Positions 1-7,525 of a stretch of DNA of 39,901 nt are shown here, piece by piece. Within the stretch, counting starts at the first letter, position 1; every line of letters starts with the position of its first letter. Below the pieces are notes generated by a model that made no database searches, had not been told where the DNA came from, and was given only the letters and a program-made list of their open reading frames with translations. The position numbers and the translations under genes are program-made. Source of the DNA: Clostridiaceae bacterium (GTDB taxonomy: Bacteria > Bacillota > Clostridia > Saccharofermentanales > Fastidiosipilaceae); the NCBI GenBank assembly GCA_012520525.1, contig JAAYOA010000043.1, positions 1-39,901 of the forward strand. Reading direction: 5' to 3'.

Positions 1-1
1 C

Positions 2-388
2 CTCCATCCGTCACAAATGACAAGATCCAAAACGTCTACTCCGCTGCCACTGGTAAATGTCGCGCCGTATTTTTTCAGTCAAATGGTAACTGAGCCAAAC
101 TTGGAAATTGTCTGGCCCGAAGATGGTGCCATTGTCAGCCCCATCTTCATGCTCGCAAAAATGAATAAACCTTATGTTAAAGATGTGGCCGATGCCATCT
201 GTTCGACTAAAATTGCAGATATATTCAATGTTGGTGGCAAGTTTCCCGCCACTGCGCCAGGAACTCAAAATTTCCTCAAGGCAGACCAGCGCCTGATGTT
301 TGCAGGTTGGGATTATTTAAATAGTCATGATATCGAAGCCGAATTGGCCCAGGCTGAAGAGTTATTTCACCAGACTTCAGTCGTGTGA
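2..388 (+). CDS. ABC transporter substrate-binding protein, C-terminal part
   Basis: An open frame enters from the left edge without a start codon and runs 128 codons to a stop, so only the C-terminal lobe is seen. The text around PEDGAIVSPIF, followed by a long amphipathic helical stretch, resembles the C-terminal lobe of periplasmic-type solute-binding proteins of the iron/polyamine (AfuA/PotD-like) group. It precedes a GTPase gene and an ABC ATPase gene on the same strand, which supports a transporter or metal-handling context. A strong hairpin without a U-tract follows. The substrate cannot be told from this fragment, and the family call is moderate because the N-terminal lobe and signal peptide are outside the window. 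Confidence 0.55.
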   Translation, partial: LHPSQMTRSKTSTPLPLVNVAPYFFSQMVTEPNLEIVWPEDGAIVSPIFMLAKMNKPYVKDVADAICSTKIADIFNVGGKFPATAPGTQNFLKADQRLMFAGWDYLNSHDIEAELAQAEELFHQTSVV

Positions 389-424
389 TAGCTGATCATC
401 GATAATATTTTATACTAAACTTGT

Positions 425-456
425 GCAGCACATATCTGAGTTCAGATCTGTGCTGC
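425..456 (+). other. Strong intergenic hairpin without U-tract
   Basis: Two 15-base arms (425-439 and 442-456) are complementary at 14 of 15 positions with a 2-base spacer. The following bases (CTTACTG) are not T-rich, so it does not look like an intrinsic terminator. It sits between the substrate-binding protein gene and the GTPase gene and may be a processing or mRNA-stability element that sets their relative expression. Confidence 0.6.
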
Positions 457-547
457 CTTACTGAAAACGCAACGTTGTTGCATAATTTTATTTAATTCTG
501 TCATAATGTATGGCATTTCTAATGTCAATAAAAGAAAGGATGTTCCG

Positions 548-1243
548 ATGAATCTCGTCATCGTCTCCGGTCCGCCTTCATCTGGCAAAACATCGGTAAT
601 TTTGAAAACTTGTGACGCTCTCAAAAACAGCGGTCACCGCGTTGGCGTCGTCAAATTCGACTGTTTGCACACCGATGACGACAAACTCTACGCTGCCTAC
701 GGTATTCCCGTCAAAAAAGGTCTGTCAGGTGCCCTCTGCCCTGATCATTTTTTCGTCTCTAATATCGAAGAAGTTGTCCAATGGGGCATCGAAGAGAAAT
801 TGGATATTTTAATTTCGGAATCTGCCGGGCTATGTAACCGTTGTTCCCCTTATATTAAAGATATTTTATCGGTCTGCGTGATCGATAATCTGTCTGGCAT
901 CAATACACCTAAAAAGGTTGGACCGATGCTGCGGTCCGCAGATATCGTCGTCATCACAAAAGGCGACATAGTCTCCCAGGCAGAACGGGAAGTTTTCGCC
1001 TCCCGAGTCGGCCAAGTTAATCCCCGTGCCTTGACCATGCACGTTAATGGTCTAACAGGACAAGGTGCTTACGAGCTATCTACGTTGTTCTATAAAGACG
1101 ATCTTAATTTAGACACCGTTAAGGGGATGACTTTGAAGTTCCCCATGCCGGCCGCCCTCTGTTCCTATTGCCTAGGAGAAACAAGGATTGGCGACGAATT
1201 CCAACAAGGTAATGTTCGAAAAATGAATTGGGAACAAAATTAA
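548..1243 (+). CDS. P-loop GTPase of the HypB/UreG/CobW type with two CxxC motifs
   Basis: A 231-residue protein starting at the ATG that follows AGAAAGGATGTTCCG; an upstream in-frame ATG at 506 has no good ribosome site. The P-loop is GPPSSGKT at residues 8-15 and a TKGD motif (137-140) fits the G4 base-recognition element. There is a CxxC at C96/C99 just after the switch region and a second CxxC at C205/C208 near the C-terminus. This layout resembles metallochaperone GTPases such as HypB, UreG and CobW that drive nickel, cobalt or zinc insertion. It lies 17 bases before an ABC ATPase gene and after a substrate-binding protein gene, suggesting a metal-uptake or metal-insertion module. The exact metal and client are unknown. 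Confidence 0.7.
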   Translation: MNLVIVSGPPSSGKTSVILKTCDALKNSGHRVGVVKFDCLHTDDDKLYAAYGIPVKKGLSGALCPDHFFVSNIEEVVQWGIEEKLDILISESAGLCNRCSPYIKDILSVCVIDNLSGINTPKKVGPMLRSADIVVITKGDIVSQAEREVFASRVGQVNPRALTMHVNGLTGQGAYELSTLFYKDDLNLDTVKGMTLKFPMPAALCSYCLGETRIGDEFQQGNVRKMNWEQN

Positions 1244-1260
1244 GTGAGGCAGTAAAATCT

Positions 1261-2262
1261 ATGAATATAAAGACACAAACCTGTGGCGAACTGCTCGCCA
1301 GTTACCGCTGGATCGCTGATTTTTTTACCGAAAATCATTTGGATCTGGAAACAGCTAAAAACCAAACCATGTCGGACTATTTAGCCAGCATTGCTGACGA
1401 ACAGCTGGAAGATCTGGCCCTTGATCGTGATAAGGTATTATCGGACTTCATCACTTTTGTCACTCAGATGCGTGAATTATTAGGCGAAACTGCCGCCAAC
1501 CGCGTGGACAAATTGTCCATCCTGCCAGGCTTGAACAAAGAAGGTGAACCCGAAGGCTTTGACCGCATCGACCTATACCCATCGGAAATCATTTCCATCG
1601 TCGGTCCTACCGGTTCGGGCAAGTCTCGACTGTTACAAGATATCGAGTGGACAGCCAGCGGTGACACACCGACGCGTAGGCGCATTCTCATCAATGACGA
1701 AGTACCCGACCTGAAGTGGCGCTTTTCGGCCAATAATAAACTTGTGGCTCAGCTATCACAAAATATGAACTTCGTCATGGATTTAACTTGCTATGATTTT
1801 CTTAGCTTACACGCTCAAAGTCGTCTCGTCCAGGACGCCGAATCTGTTATTCAACGAATCCTTGAGGCAGCCAACGAACTAGCCGGCGAACCCTTCTCGC
1901 CGCACACCCATGTAACCGCCCTATCAGGCGGTCAGTCCCGGGCACTCATGATTGCTGACACAGCAATTTTAAGCACTTCGCCGATCGTCCTCATTGACGA
2001 AATCGAGAATGCGGGTATCGATCGAAGGAAAGCTCTGAACTTACTGCTAAGTAAAGAGAAAATTGTCCTCATGGCGACCCATGATCCTACCTTGGCCTTG
2101 ATCGCCGACCGCCGTCTGATCATCTCCAAGGGAGGCATAGCAAATGTCTTAGACACTACTGACGCCGAACGAAGAGTACTGAGTGAACTCGAGATCTACG
2201 ACCTGAAGGTTCAGACTTTGCGCCGCAAGTTGCGCTACGGGGAACGAGTAGATTCACTTTAA
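1261..2262 (+). CDS. ABC-type ATPase with an N-terminal extra domain
   Basis: A 333-residue ATPase. Walker A GPTGSGKS is at 115-122, the ABC signature LSGGQ at 221-225, Walker B VLIDE at 243-247 and an H-loop MATHD further on. The first ~100 residues are not part of the ABC fold; they begin like small helical redox-associated domains (TCGELLASY...), which I cannot assign firmly. An in-frame TTG at 1228 would overlap the GTPase gene; the ATG at 1261 behind GTGAGG is preferred. No permease is seen in the window, so it could serve a transporter encoded upstream or act as a soluble ATPase in metallocofactor assembly, as the methanogen AtwA-type proteins do. The second idea is inference. Confidence 0.7.
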   Translation: MNIKTQTCGELLASYRWIADFFTENHLDLETAKNQTMSDYLASIADEQLEDLALDRDKVLSDFITFVTQMRELLGETAANRVDKLSILPGLNKEGEPEGFDRIDLYPSEIISIVGPTGSGKSRLLQDIEWTASGDTPTRRRILINDEVPDLKWRFSANNKLVAQLSQNMNFVMDLTCYDFLSLHAQSRLVQDAESVIQRILEAANELAGEPFSPHTHVTALSGGQSRALMIADTAILSTSPIVLIDEIENAGIDRRKALNLLLSKEKIVLMATHDPTLALIADRRLIISKGGIANVLDTTDAERRVLSELEIYDLKVQTLRRKLRYGERVDSL

Positions 2263-2393
2263 AGTATGGATTACTGTCCTAAAAGCAACCTTCAAAACCT
2301 TCATCTAAATTATAGATAAAATCCCACGACATACGTTATTTTTGCTGTTAAAATGTCTGCTCCGAATCGCAATTGAATCTTCTCTAATTGTAA

Positions 2394-2451
2394 AAAGACT
2401 GTCCTTTACACGATCTTAGAGCGTGATAAAGGGCAGTCTTTCATTATTTTT
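2394..2451. terminator. Bidirectional intrinsic terminator between convergent genes
   Basis: A long near-perfect stem (arms 2394-2412 and 2422-2441, AAAGACTG...CAGTCTTT) is followed on the plus strand by CATTATTTTT. On the minus strand it is followed by TTTTTACAATT. It separates the ABC ATPase gene from the convergent cbiK gene and can serve both. Confidence 0.85.
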
Positions 2452-2512
2452 GCAATTGATCTTGCGCAGAGATTTGTCTGCAAAATTATAGATATCTTAA
2501 AACTAAGCTCGT

Positions 2513-3283
2513 TTACAAAATAACCTCTAGGTGATCTAAATACATCTGGCGAATACCATCATACTCACCAAGACCTCTTACAATCGCCTCTGCTTCATAA
2601 CCTGCATCTTTAATAATATTTAACCAACTCTCCGGATCATCTGGATCCGCCATATCATTTTGGGCGTGGTCACCAGCTACAAGAAGGAGCGGAGCAATGT
2701 TGACCTTTTTGTAATTGCCTTCTTTTAAATATGCAAGAACATCTTCTACTTCTGGGTAACCCTCTACTGTTCCAACGTAAATATTAGTGTGTCCTAAAAT
2801 TTTAAATTCATAATCTAAGGCAGGATAAGCAGCGTTAATAGGATGACCTGTACCATGCCCCATGAGAACTAAGGCTTCGTCTTTTCCCCGTGGATAAACT
2901 TCATTAATAACCTCTGCTAAGCGCCGATAATCCTCCGGCGCATACATCAACGGCGCCCCAATTTTTATTTGCTTGAAATTAGCCCGTTCTTTTTCAATCT
3001 GTCGGCGCATTTTATGGTACTCATCACCTGGGATGAGATGGGTGGGCTGGATGGCGACCGATTCAATCCCCTGAGCAGCTAAAGCCTGCAATGCTAACGT
3101 GGTATTGGGAATTTCGAGACCGCTCTTGCTTAGTTTGCGTCGGATCATCTCACTTGTATAAGCTGTCATTACAGTGTATTCAGGATACTTTTCTCTGACA
3201 ATCGCTTCGATTGCATCGATTGTTTTAGCTCTTGTTTCGGGAAAACTGACACCAAAACTGACTAATAAAATTGCTTTGTTCAT
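2513..3283 (-). CDS. cbiK: Anaerobic sirohydrochlorin cobaltochelatase
   Basis: A 256-residue protein that inserts cobalt into sirohydrochlorin in the early-cobalt (anaerobic) route to cobamides. The metal-binding and catalytic residues known from Salmonella CbiK (two His and one Glu) are all in place: H143 in MGHGTGH, E174 in VGTVEGYP and H206 in AGDHAQNDM. The N-terminus AILLVSFG is typical and there is no signal peptide, so it is the cytosolic form. It has its own upstream region and a shared terminator, so it is a single-gene unit. The methyleneglutarate mutase encoded further right needs adenosylcobalamin, which gives this gene a likely role in the same metabolism, although other B12 genes are absent here. 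Confidence 0.93.
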   Translation of the reverse strand: MNKAILLVSFGVSFPETRAKTIDAIEAIVREKYPEYTVMTAYTSEMIRRKLSKSGLEIPNTTLALQALAAQGIESVAIQPTHLIPGDEYHKMRRQIEKERANFKQIKIGAPLMYAPEDYRRLAEVINEVYPRGKDEALVLMGHGTGHPINAAYPALDYEFKILGHTNIYVGTVEGYPEVEDVLAYLKEGNYKKVNIAPLLLVAGDHAQNDMADPDDPESWLNIIKDAGYEAEAIVRGLGEYDGIRQMYLDHLEVIL

Positions 3284-3327
3284 TAATATTAACCCTCCTT
3301 TTTATGCAGAGTAACATATATTGTGCG

Positions 3328-3382
3328 AACTAAATGTGCGTTGGGTTAGCAACTAAATGTATCCGTATGTCTGCATATTATA
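3328..3382 (-). promoter_or_regulatory. cbiK upstream region: -10 box and tandem 10-base repeat
   Basis: On the minus strand a perfect TATAAT lies at 3377-3382; no convincing -35 precedes it. Just downstream of the expected start site, AACTAAATGT occurs twice (plus-strand 3328-3337 and 3351-3360), 23 bases apart, about two helical turns. TATCCGT/ACGGATA arms (3360-3366, 3404-3410) flank the -10. I see no cobalamin-riboswitch core. The remaining ~290 bases before the nitroreductase gene hold no gene. Confidence 0.45.
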
Positions 3383-3476
3383 CATCATGCAGTGAGTTAT
3401 TTTACGGATAAAAAGCGGTTAAAAATGGCTTTAAATAGATATATTTTATCCATTCAACATCTTTGACCTAATGCAT

Positions 3477-3505
3477 TTAATAATAACCTATTAATTTTCT
3501 ATAAT
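3477..3505 (+). promoter_or_regulatory. Candidate promoter of the nitroreductase gene
   Basis: TTAATA (3477-3482), a 17-base spacer and a perfect TATAAT (3500-3505) form a sigma-A-like promoter pointing at the nitroreductase gene about 100 bases downstream. Confidence 0.5.
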
Positions 3506-3604
3506 TTTCTACAGAAACAGAAGATGTATTTCCTTTTGTGTTAAACTAATAAGGAATTAAATGATTAGATATAAATGAAATTTTATATGGAAAGTGAGCT
3601 AAAT

Positions 3605-4177
3605 ATGGGAATAATTGATTCTTTGGCCAAGCGCCGTTCTTATTACGACATTAACCGCAATTTGCCGGTAGACATAGACGAGGTTATTGATGTCATTGAT
3701 CAAGTCACCGAACTTGTACCCGATGCTTTTAACATGAAAAGTTCTCGCGTTGTCGTTGTTACTGGTTCTAATCAAGATAAATTATGGGATAAGATTTTTG
3801 ATGTTTTTGAAGGTAAAGTTCCGCGCGAGAAAATTGACGGTTTCAAAGCGGGAAGTGGCACAATCCTTTACTTTTATGACACCGATGTCGTGTCAAATCT
3901 ACAAAAACAATTTCCTAGTTACGCCCACAATTTTCCGGTTTGGGCAAACCAGGCTGTCGGTATGTTGCAGCTAAGTATTTGGACGGCTTTGCGCGAATTA
4001 GAAATCGGCGCTAGCCTTCAGCATTATAATCCAGTTATAGATGAGGCAATAAAAGAGATGTTTGACCTGCCTGCCAGCTGGTCTTTAAATGCGCAAATGC
4101 CTTTTGGTGGCATTGGCAGTGAACGCGAACCCAAAGAGCCAGAAAACATTCGCGACCGCGTTCTTATTTTTAAATAA
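3605..4177 (+). CDS. Nitroreductase-family flavoprotein (Frm2/HBN1-like)
   Basis: A 190-residue FMN-dependent oxidoreductase-fold protein. The N-terminus SLAKRRSYYDI is the RRS motif that contacts FMN phosphate in this family, and the central VPDAFNMKSSRVVVV and C-terminal MPFGGI segments match the compact Frm2/HBN1-like subgroup. Substrate is unknown; such proteins reduce nitro compounds or quinones with NAD(P)H. I chose the ATG at 3605, behind GGAAAGTGAG, because it gives the usual family N-terminus. ATGs at 3575 and 3587 are in frame and possible. It is monocistronic, with its own promoter and two hairpins downstream. Confidence 0.85.
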   Translation: MGIIDSLAKRRSYYDINRNLPVDIDEVIDVIDQVTELVPDAFNMKSSRVVVVTGSNQDKLWDKIFDVFEGKVPREKIDGFKAGSGTILYFYDTDVVSNLQKQFPSYAHNFPVWANQAVGMLQLSIWTALRELEIGASLQHYNPVIDEAIKEMFDLPASWSLNAQMPFGGIGSEREPKEPENIRDRVLIFK

Positions 4178-4212
4178 GTATTAAAATGCATCCTATCTAT
4201 AATCACTAATTT

Positions 4213-4260
4213 AGTGCCGCTTTCGTTGAAAATACTCAACTAGGCGGCACTTACTTTTTA
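4213..4260 (+). terminator. Terminator of the nitroreductase gene
   Basis: AGTGCCGC (4213-4220) pairs with GCGGCACT (4244-4251), with an inner GTTGA/TCAAC stem, followed by TACTTTTTA. Confidence 0.75.
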
Positions 4261-4266
4261 TAAACG

Positions 4267-4301
4267 AAATAAGCTCGATCCATTGACGGTCGAGCTTATT
4301 T
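4267..4301. terminator. Second, bidirectional terminator
   Basis: A perfect 12-base inverted repeat, AAATAAGCTCGA (4267-4278) and TCGAGCTTATTT (4290-4301), with an 11-base loop. T-rich sequence flanks it on both strands, so it probably ends the convergent aminotransferase transcript and backs up the nitroreductase terminator. Confidence 0.75.
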
Positions 4302-4357
4302 TAAGAATAATATGACAAAATATTAGTAGTCCATTTGTTTAAGCAGCTGAGCTCTGC

Positions 4358-5650
4358 TTATTGGGACAAATAATTTTCAACAGCAGCAATTTTTGCACAC
4401 GTACAAAAGACACGGATTGCAGTTTCAAGTTCTTTTATCGTAGGATATGACGGAGCAATTCGGATATTGCTATCATGGGGATCCTTGTTGTAGGGATAAG
4501 TCGCTCCCGCTCCCGTCAAAATGACACCTGCATCTTTACACATAGCGACAACCTGTTTGGCCGTTCCCGGCTGCAAGTTAACACTAATAAAGTAGCCACC
4601 GAGGGGCTTGTGCCAATCGGCTATATTAAACTCACCCAGTTCTTCCTGGAGAACGTCCAACACCAATTCAAACTTCGGGCGCAAAATGGTGGCATGACGC
4701 TTCATAAGTTCTTTGACGCCCCCAGCTTTCTTTATGAGTTGTGCTTGGAATAGTTGACTCATTTTATCCGGACCTATGGTCTGGAATTTCAGATTACTGA
4801 GATACCAGTCTATATTTGATTTAGAACCAGCAATAGCACCAATGCCTGCATTTGCAAACGTCATTTTCGACGTAGATGCGAATACTAAAACTCGATCAGG
4901 ATAACCTGCTTCTTCACTGAGAGCCATGATATCTAACAGGTGACCTTGTTTAGCAGGATCGTCGTACAGATGATGTACACAATATGTATTATCCCACATG
5001 ATCAGGAAATCATCCGCCGCTTTCATTTTAGCTAGTCTACGAGTAGTCTCTTCATCGTAGACATAACCATCTGGATTGGAATACTTAGGTACACACCAGA
5101 TACCTTTGATGCTATCATCGGCAGCACAGAGACGCTCTACTTCGTCCATATCCGGACCATTCTCTGTCATCTGAACAGGCACTAATTCGAAACCAAAATG
5201 TTCGGTTACAGCGAAATGGCGATCATATCCAGGCACAGGACAGAGAAACTTGCGGTCTTTGATCTCGTACCAAGGTTTCGTTGCTCCCGGTCTCAATTGG
5301 GTCATACTATAAGAAATGACATTAAACATCAATTCTAGGCTGGAATTACCCAAGGCGAGAATTTTATCTGAATCAATTTCCATCATCTCCGAAAAGATCT
5401 CCCGCATCTCGGGCAACCCTTCCAGAATTCCATAATTTCGACAGTCTGTACCATCTTTTGATTCAAGTTTTTCGGTCTCTTCTATGACTTTAAACAAAAA
5501 ATCCTCTGTCATGTCCATTTGGTCACATGACGGCTTGCCACGAGCCATATTTAAATTAAGATTCTGGTCCTTAAATTTTTTATAGTTAGACTTTAATTCA
5601 ACTAAAGTCGTCTCTAGCTGTGTTTGATCCATATCTTTATATGAAAGCAT
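4358..5650 (-). CDS. Class I aminotransferase, aspartate aminotransferase-like (group Ic)
   Basis: A 430-residue pyridoxal-phosphate enzyme. The PLP lysine is K262 in STSKMTFANAG, with the cofactor-ring Asp in IMWDNTY (~220) and the substrate-binding Arg region near the C-terminus (SNIRIAPSYP). The N-terminal MARGKPS and the insertions fit the PF12897 group, whose members act on aspartate/2-oxoglutarate. The start at 5650 is set by AAGGAGG seven bases upstream; a longer frame start lies inside that ribosome site and is rejected. It has its own promoter and terminator. The role is probably nitrogen transfer from glutamate, consistent with the glutamate dehydrogenase gene elsewhere in the window. 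Confidence 0.85.
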   Translation of the reverse strand: MLSYKDMDQTQLETTLVELKSNYKKFKDQNLNLNMARGKPSCDQMDMTEDFLFKVIEETEKLESKDGTDCRNYGILEGLPEMREIFSEMMEIDSDKILALGNSSLELMFNVISYSMTQLRPGATKPWYEIKDRKFLCPVPGYDRHFAVTEHFGFELVPVQMTENGPDMDEVERLCAADDSIKGIWCVPKYSNPDGYVYDEETTRRLAKMKAADDFLIMWDNTYCVHHLYDDPAKQGHLLDIMALSEEAGYPDRVLVFASTSKMTFANAGIGAIAGSKSNIDWYLSNLKFQTIGPDKMSQLFQAQLIKKAGGVKELMKRHATILRPKFELVLDVLQEELGEFNIADWHKPLGGYFISVNLQPGTAKQVVAMCKDAGVILTGAGATYPYNKDPHDSNIRIAPSYPTIKELETAIRVFCTCAKIAAVENYLSQ

Positions 5651-5688
5651 GGGTTCGCCTCCTTGTAGTAAAAGTAGCATTGAAGCCT

Positions 5689-5717
5689 ATTATGCTATTG
5701 CAAACACCAAATTGCAA
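5689..5717 (-). promoter_or_regulatory. Candidate promoter of the aminotransferase gene
   Basis: On the minus strand TTGCAA (5712-5717), a 17-base spacer and CATAAT (5689-5694). The ~150 bases further upstream are very A+T-rich with several TGCA/TTGCAA elements and contain no gene. An 11-base TGCAAGTTTCA (5713-5723) is repeated upstream of gdhA. Confidence 0.5.
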
Positions 5718-5858
5718 GTTTCAAGTCAATATTTTTCATTCATTTCTGCATTTTAACGAAAAATAAGGTAATTTTTGCAAATTTATAATGCATTTTTGCA
5801 TTTCATTTTTATACTGCTTGCGAAATTTCATTATATGAAAGATATCGTTGAAATATTT

Positions 5859-5898
5859 AAGTAAAATAAAAGAGGATTCGCAGAAAGGCGAATCCTCT
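5859..5898 (-). terminator. Terminator of the nicotinate gene set
   Basis: AGAGGATTCG (5871-5880) and CGAATCCTCT (5889-5898) form a perfect 10-base stem with an 8-base loop. On the minus strand it is followed by TTTTATTTTAC. It lies about 90 bases after the stop codon of the last gene of the nicotinate operon. Confidence 0.88.
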
Positions 5899-5985
5899 AG
5901 AATAATTCTTCTGTTCAGTTAAAAATTCAAACTATCAATCGCAGTTCACATCAGTTGAGAACACTTCACTGTGATCAACCGCTGC

Positions 5986-7389
5986 TTAGTCGACGAGTAC
6001 AATCTGAAGTTTTTCGGCAGCTTTCTTTGCCTCTTCCAATGAGGGGGTTGCATCGCGCAGAACGAGTCGACCACCGCCACGGTTCAATGTATCAACCATA
6101 GCTGTCATCTTATCGGTCTCTATTGTAATCTTTTGGATCGATTCTTCTTTACCCTCAACTATGTCAATTTCAATGCCCATTTCTACTGCCTTTTGAACTG
6201 ACACATTATACATCTCATAGTCAGATGTAGGTGCACCAAAGACAGCACCCATCACGATGCCAGGAATGTTGATGGCGCGGCGGGCAAACAATTCTGGATA
6301 AAGCTCAATCGTCAATTTTTTGATGTCGCCTTCGATTAGCTCGTGGCAAATGCGGGCTGCGTTGGTCGGAGAACCGACGGCCTGGCTGCTGCCGCCTACC
6401 ACTGCATCACCAAATGTTTCAACGATGGAACGAGTACCCGTGGCCAGCTTCTTGGCAATATCGTCCGCTTTTTTGAGGGTCTCTTCGATATGTTTCTTCT
6501 CGCCTTCCTTAACTTCGTCTGAAACAAGAGCTTCTACGTGATCTTTGCGTTTGAAGAAGGGTTCCATGAATTCAACCACAGTCGGAACGACGTGACGAGC
6601 AGATTCCACGTGAACTTCGCTTGCCATGGCCAGCATGACATCGAAGGGAACGTTGACATCCATATCGACGCTCATTAACAATTTAGCTGAGAACATACCG
6701 ATCATGATCGCACCGTCAACGTGGGTTGTGCAGAGTGCAGGTACGAGAACACGAGGCGTACAGGGAACTGCAATCGTCGGGGAAATAGCAATGACCATTG
6801 CTTTTTCCATCTGTTCAGGTGTACCGCCGTACATGGCAACTGTAGCTGCTGCGACAGTCGGTGCGCCGGCACCAAAGCCTTCCATATTACAGCCGGTCGT
6901 CACTTTTCCGACACGGAAAAGACCACCAATTTTAATCATCAAAGCGCCAATTTCAGCAATCTTTTCGCGGTCATAGCCGTTAACCATCATTGCTTTAATA
7001 AAGCCAGAATAGGGGCAGCTATCGCCGGTGCCTGCACAGGGGCGCAAACCTACACAATGATTACCAACTTGGGCAGCTAATGTATAGAATAAGGCATCAT
7101 CTAAAAATTTATCAGAAAAGAACTTGGTGCCTTCTGTCTTGTTAAGTTGGGTTGCGATCGTTCCGAGCAGAATACTTTCACCGCCATCGGCACCGATTTC
7201 AACTGCCTTAAGGTTATGCTCATATTCAACCATAACCAAGTCAAGAATCTCTTCACGACTGCGGCCGGACAGAAGCATTTCTTCTTCAATCACAACGTCA
7301 GTTACAGGAACATTGTGCTCAGTTGCAATGCGCACCATTTCTCCAACAGTTAATGGCATCGTATTACGAATGGTTTCTTGTAAAGTCAT
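5986..7389 (-). CDS. hmd: 2-(Hydroxymethyl)glutarate dehydratase, [4Fe-4S] serine dehydratase-like
   Basis: A 467-residue protein related to the alpha part of bacterial [4Fe-4S] L-serine dehydratases. Candidate cluster ligands are C112, C118, C125 (HCVGLRPCAGTGDSC), C167 (TTGCNMEGFGAG), C210 and C220. In Eubacterium barkeri a serine-dehydratase-like gene in the nicotinate cluster is predicted to dehydrate 2-(hydroxymethyl)glutarate to 2-methyleneglutarate. Here it is the only candidate for that otherwise missing step. The C-terminal third ends with a GGGRLVLRD motif and may be an accessory domain. It is the last gene of the operon, behind a GGAGGGAGAG ribosome site and an 11-base-arm palindrome. 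The substrate is assigned by context, not shown by sequence. Confidence 0.82.
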   Translation of the reverse strand: MTLQETIRNTMPLTVGEMVRIATEHNVPVTDVVIEEEMLLSGRSREEILDLVMVEYEHNLKAVEIGADGGESILLGTIATQLNKTEGTKFFSDKFLDDALFYTLAAQVGNHCVGLRPCAGTGDSCPYSGFIKAMMVNGYDREKIAEIGALMIKIGGLFRVGKVTTGCNMEGFGAGAPTVAAATVAMYGGTPEQMEKAMVIAISPTIAVPCTPRVLVPALCTTHVDGAIMIGMFSAKLLMSVDMDVNVPFDVMLAMASEVHVESARHVVPTVVEFMEPFFKRKDHVEALVSDEVKEGEKKHIEETLKKADDIAKKLATGTRSIVETFGDAVVGGSSQAVGSPTNAARICHELIEGDIKKLTIELYPELFARRAINIPGIVMGAVFGAPTSDYEMYNVSVQKAVEMGIEIDIVEGKEESIQKITIETDKMTAMVDTLNRGGGRLVLRDATPSLEEAKKAAEKLQIVLVD

Positions 7390-7403
7390 CTATCTCTCCC
7401 TCC

Positions 7404-7427
7404 ATATTTAGGAATGTTCCTAAATAT
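7404..7427 (-). repeat. Perfect palindrome upstream of hmd
   Basis: ATATTTAGGAA (7404-7414) and TTCCTAAATAT (7417-7427) are perfect inverted repeats separated by two bases, ending just before the ribosome site of hmd. It could be an operator or a short stem controlling translation. No terminator-like U-tract follows. Confidence 0.65.
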
Positions 7428-7490
7428 CATATTTATTTTACTTAGTCAGATCGCTCTCATGCGATGTCCACTGTCTATTTTTAATTTTGA

Positions 7491-7513
7491 CTGCATATCA
7501 AATTGATATGCAG
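7491..7513 (-). other. Hairpin between dml and hmd
   Basis: CTGCATATCA (7491-7500) and TGATATGCAG (7504-7513) form a perfect 10-base stem with a 3-base loop, starting 13 bases after the stop codon of the dimethylmalate lyase gene. On the minus strand it is followed by TCAAAATTAAAAATAG, not a U-tract, so complete termination is unlikely. Confidence 0.6.
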
Positions 7514-7525
7514 CCATTTTAATAA

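Noticed and set aside
3561-3578. A five-codon frame after AAGGA upstream of the nitroreductase gene, resembling a leader peptide
   Set aside because: Too short to support, no attenuator structure follows, and AAGGA is common in A+T-rich leaders.
6626-7080. Long plus-strand frames opposite hmd
   Set aside because: They are antisense to a well-supported gene, lack ribosome sites and have compositions dictated by the opposite codons.
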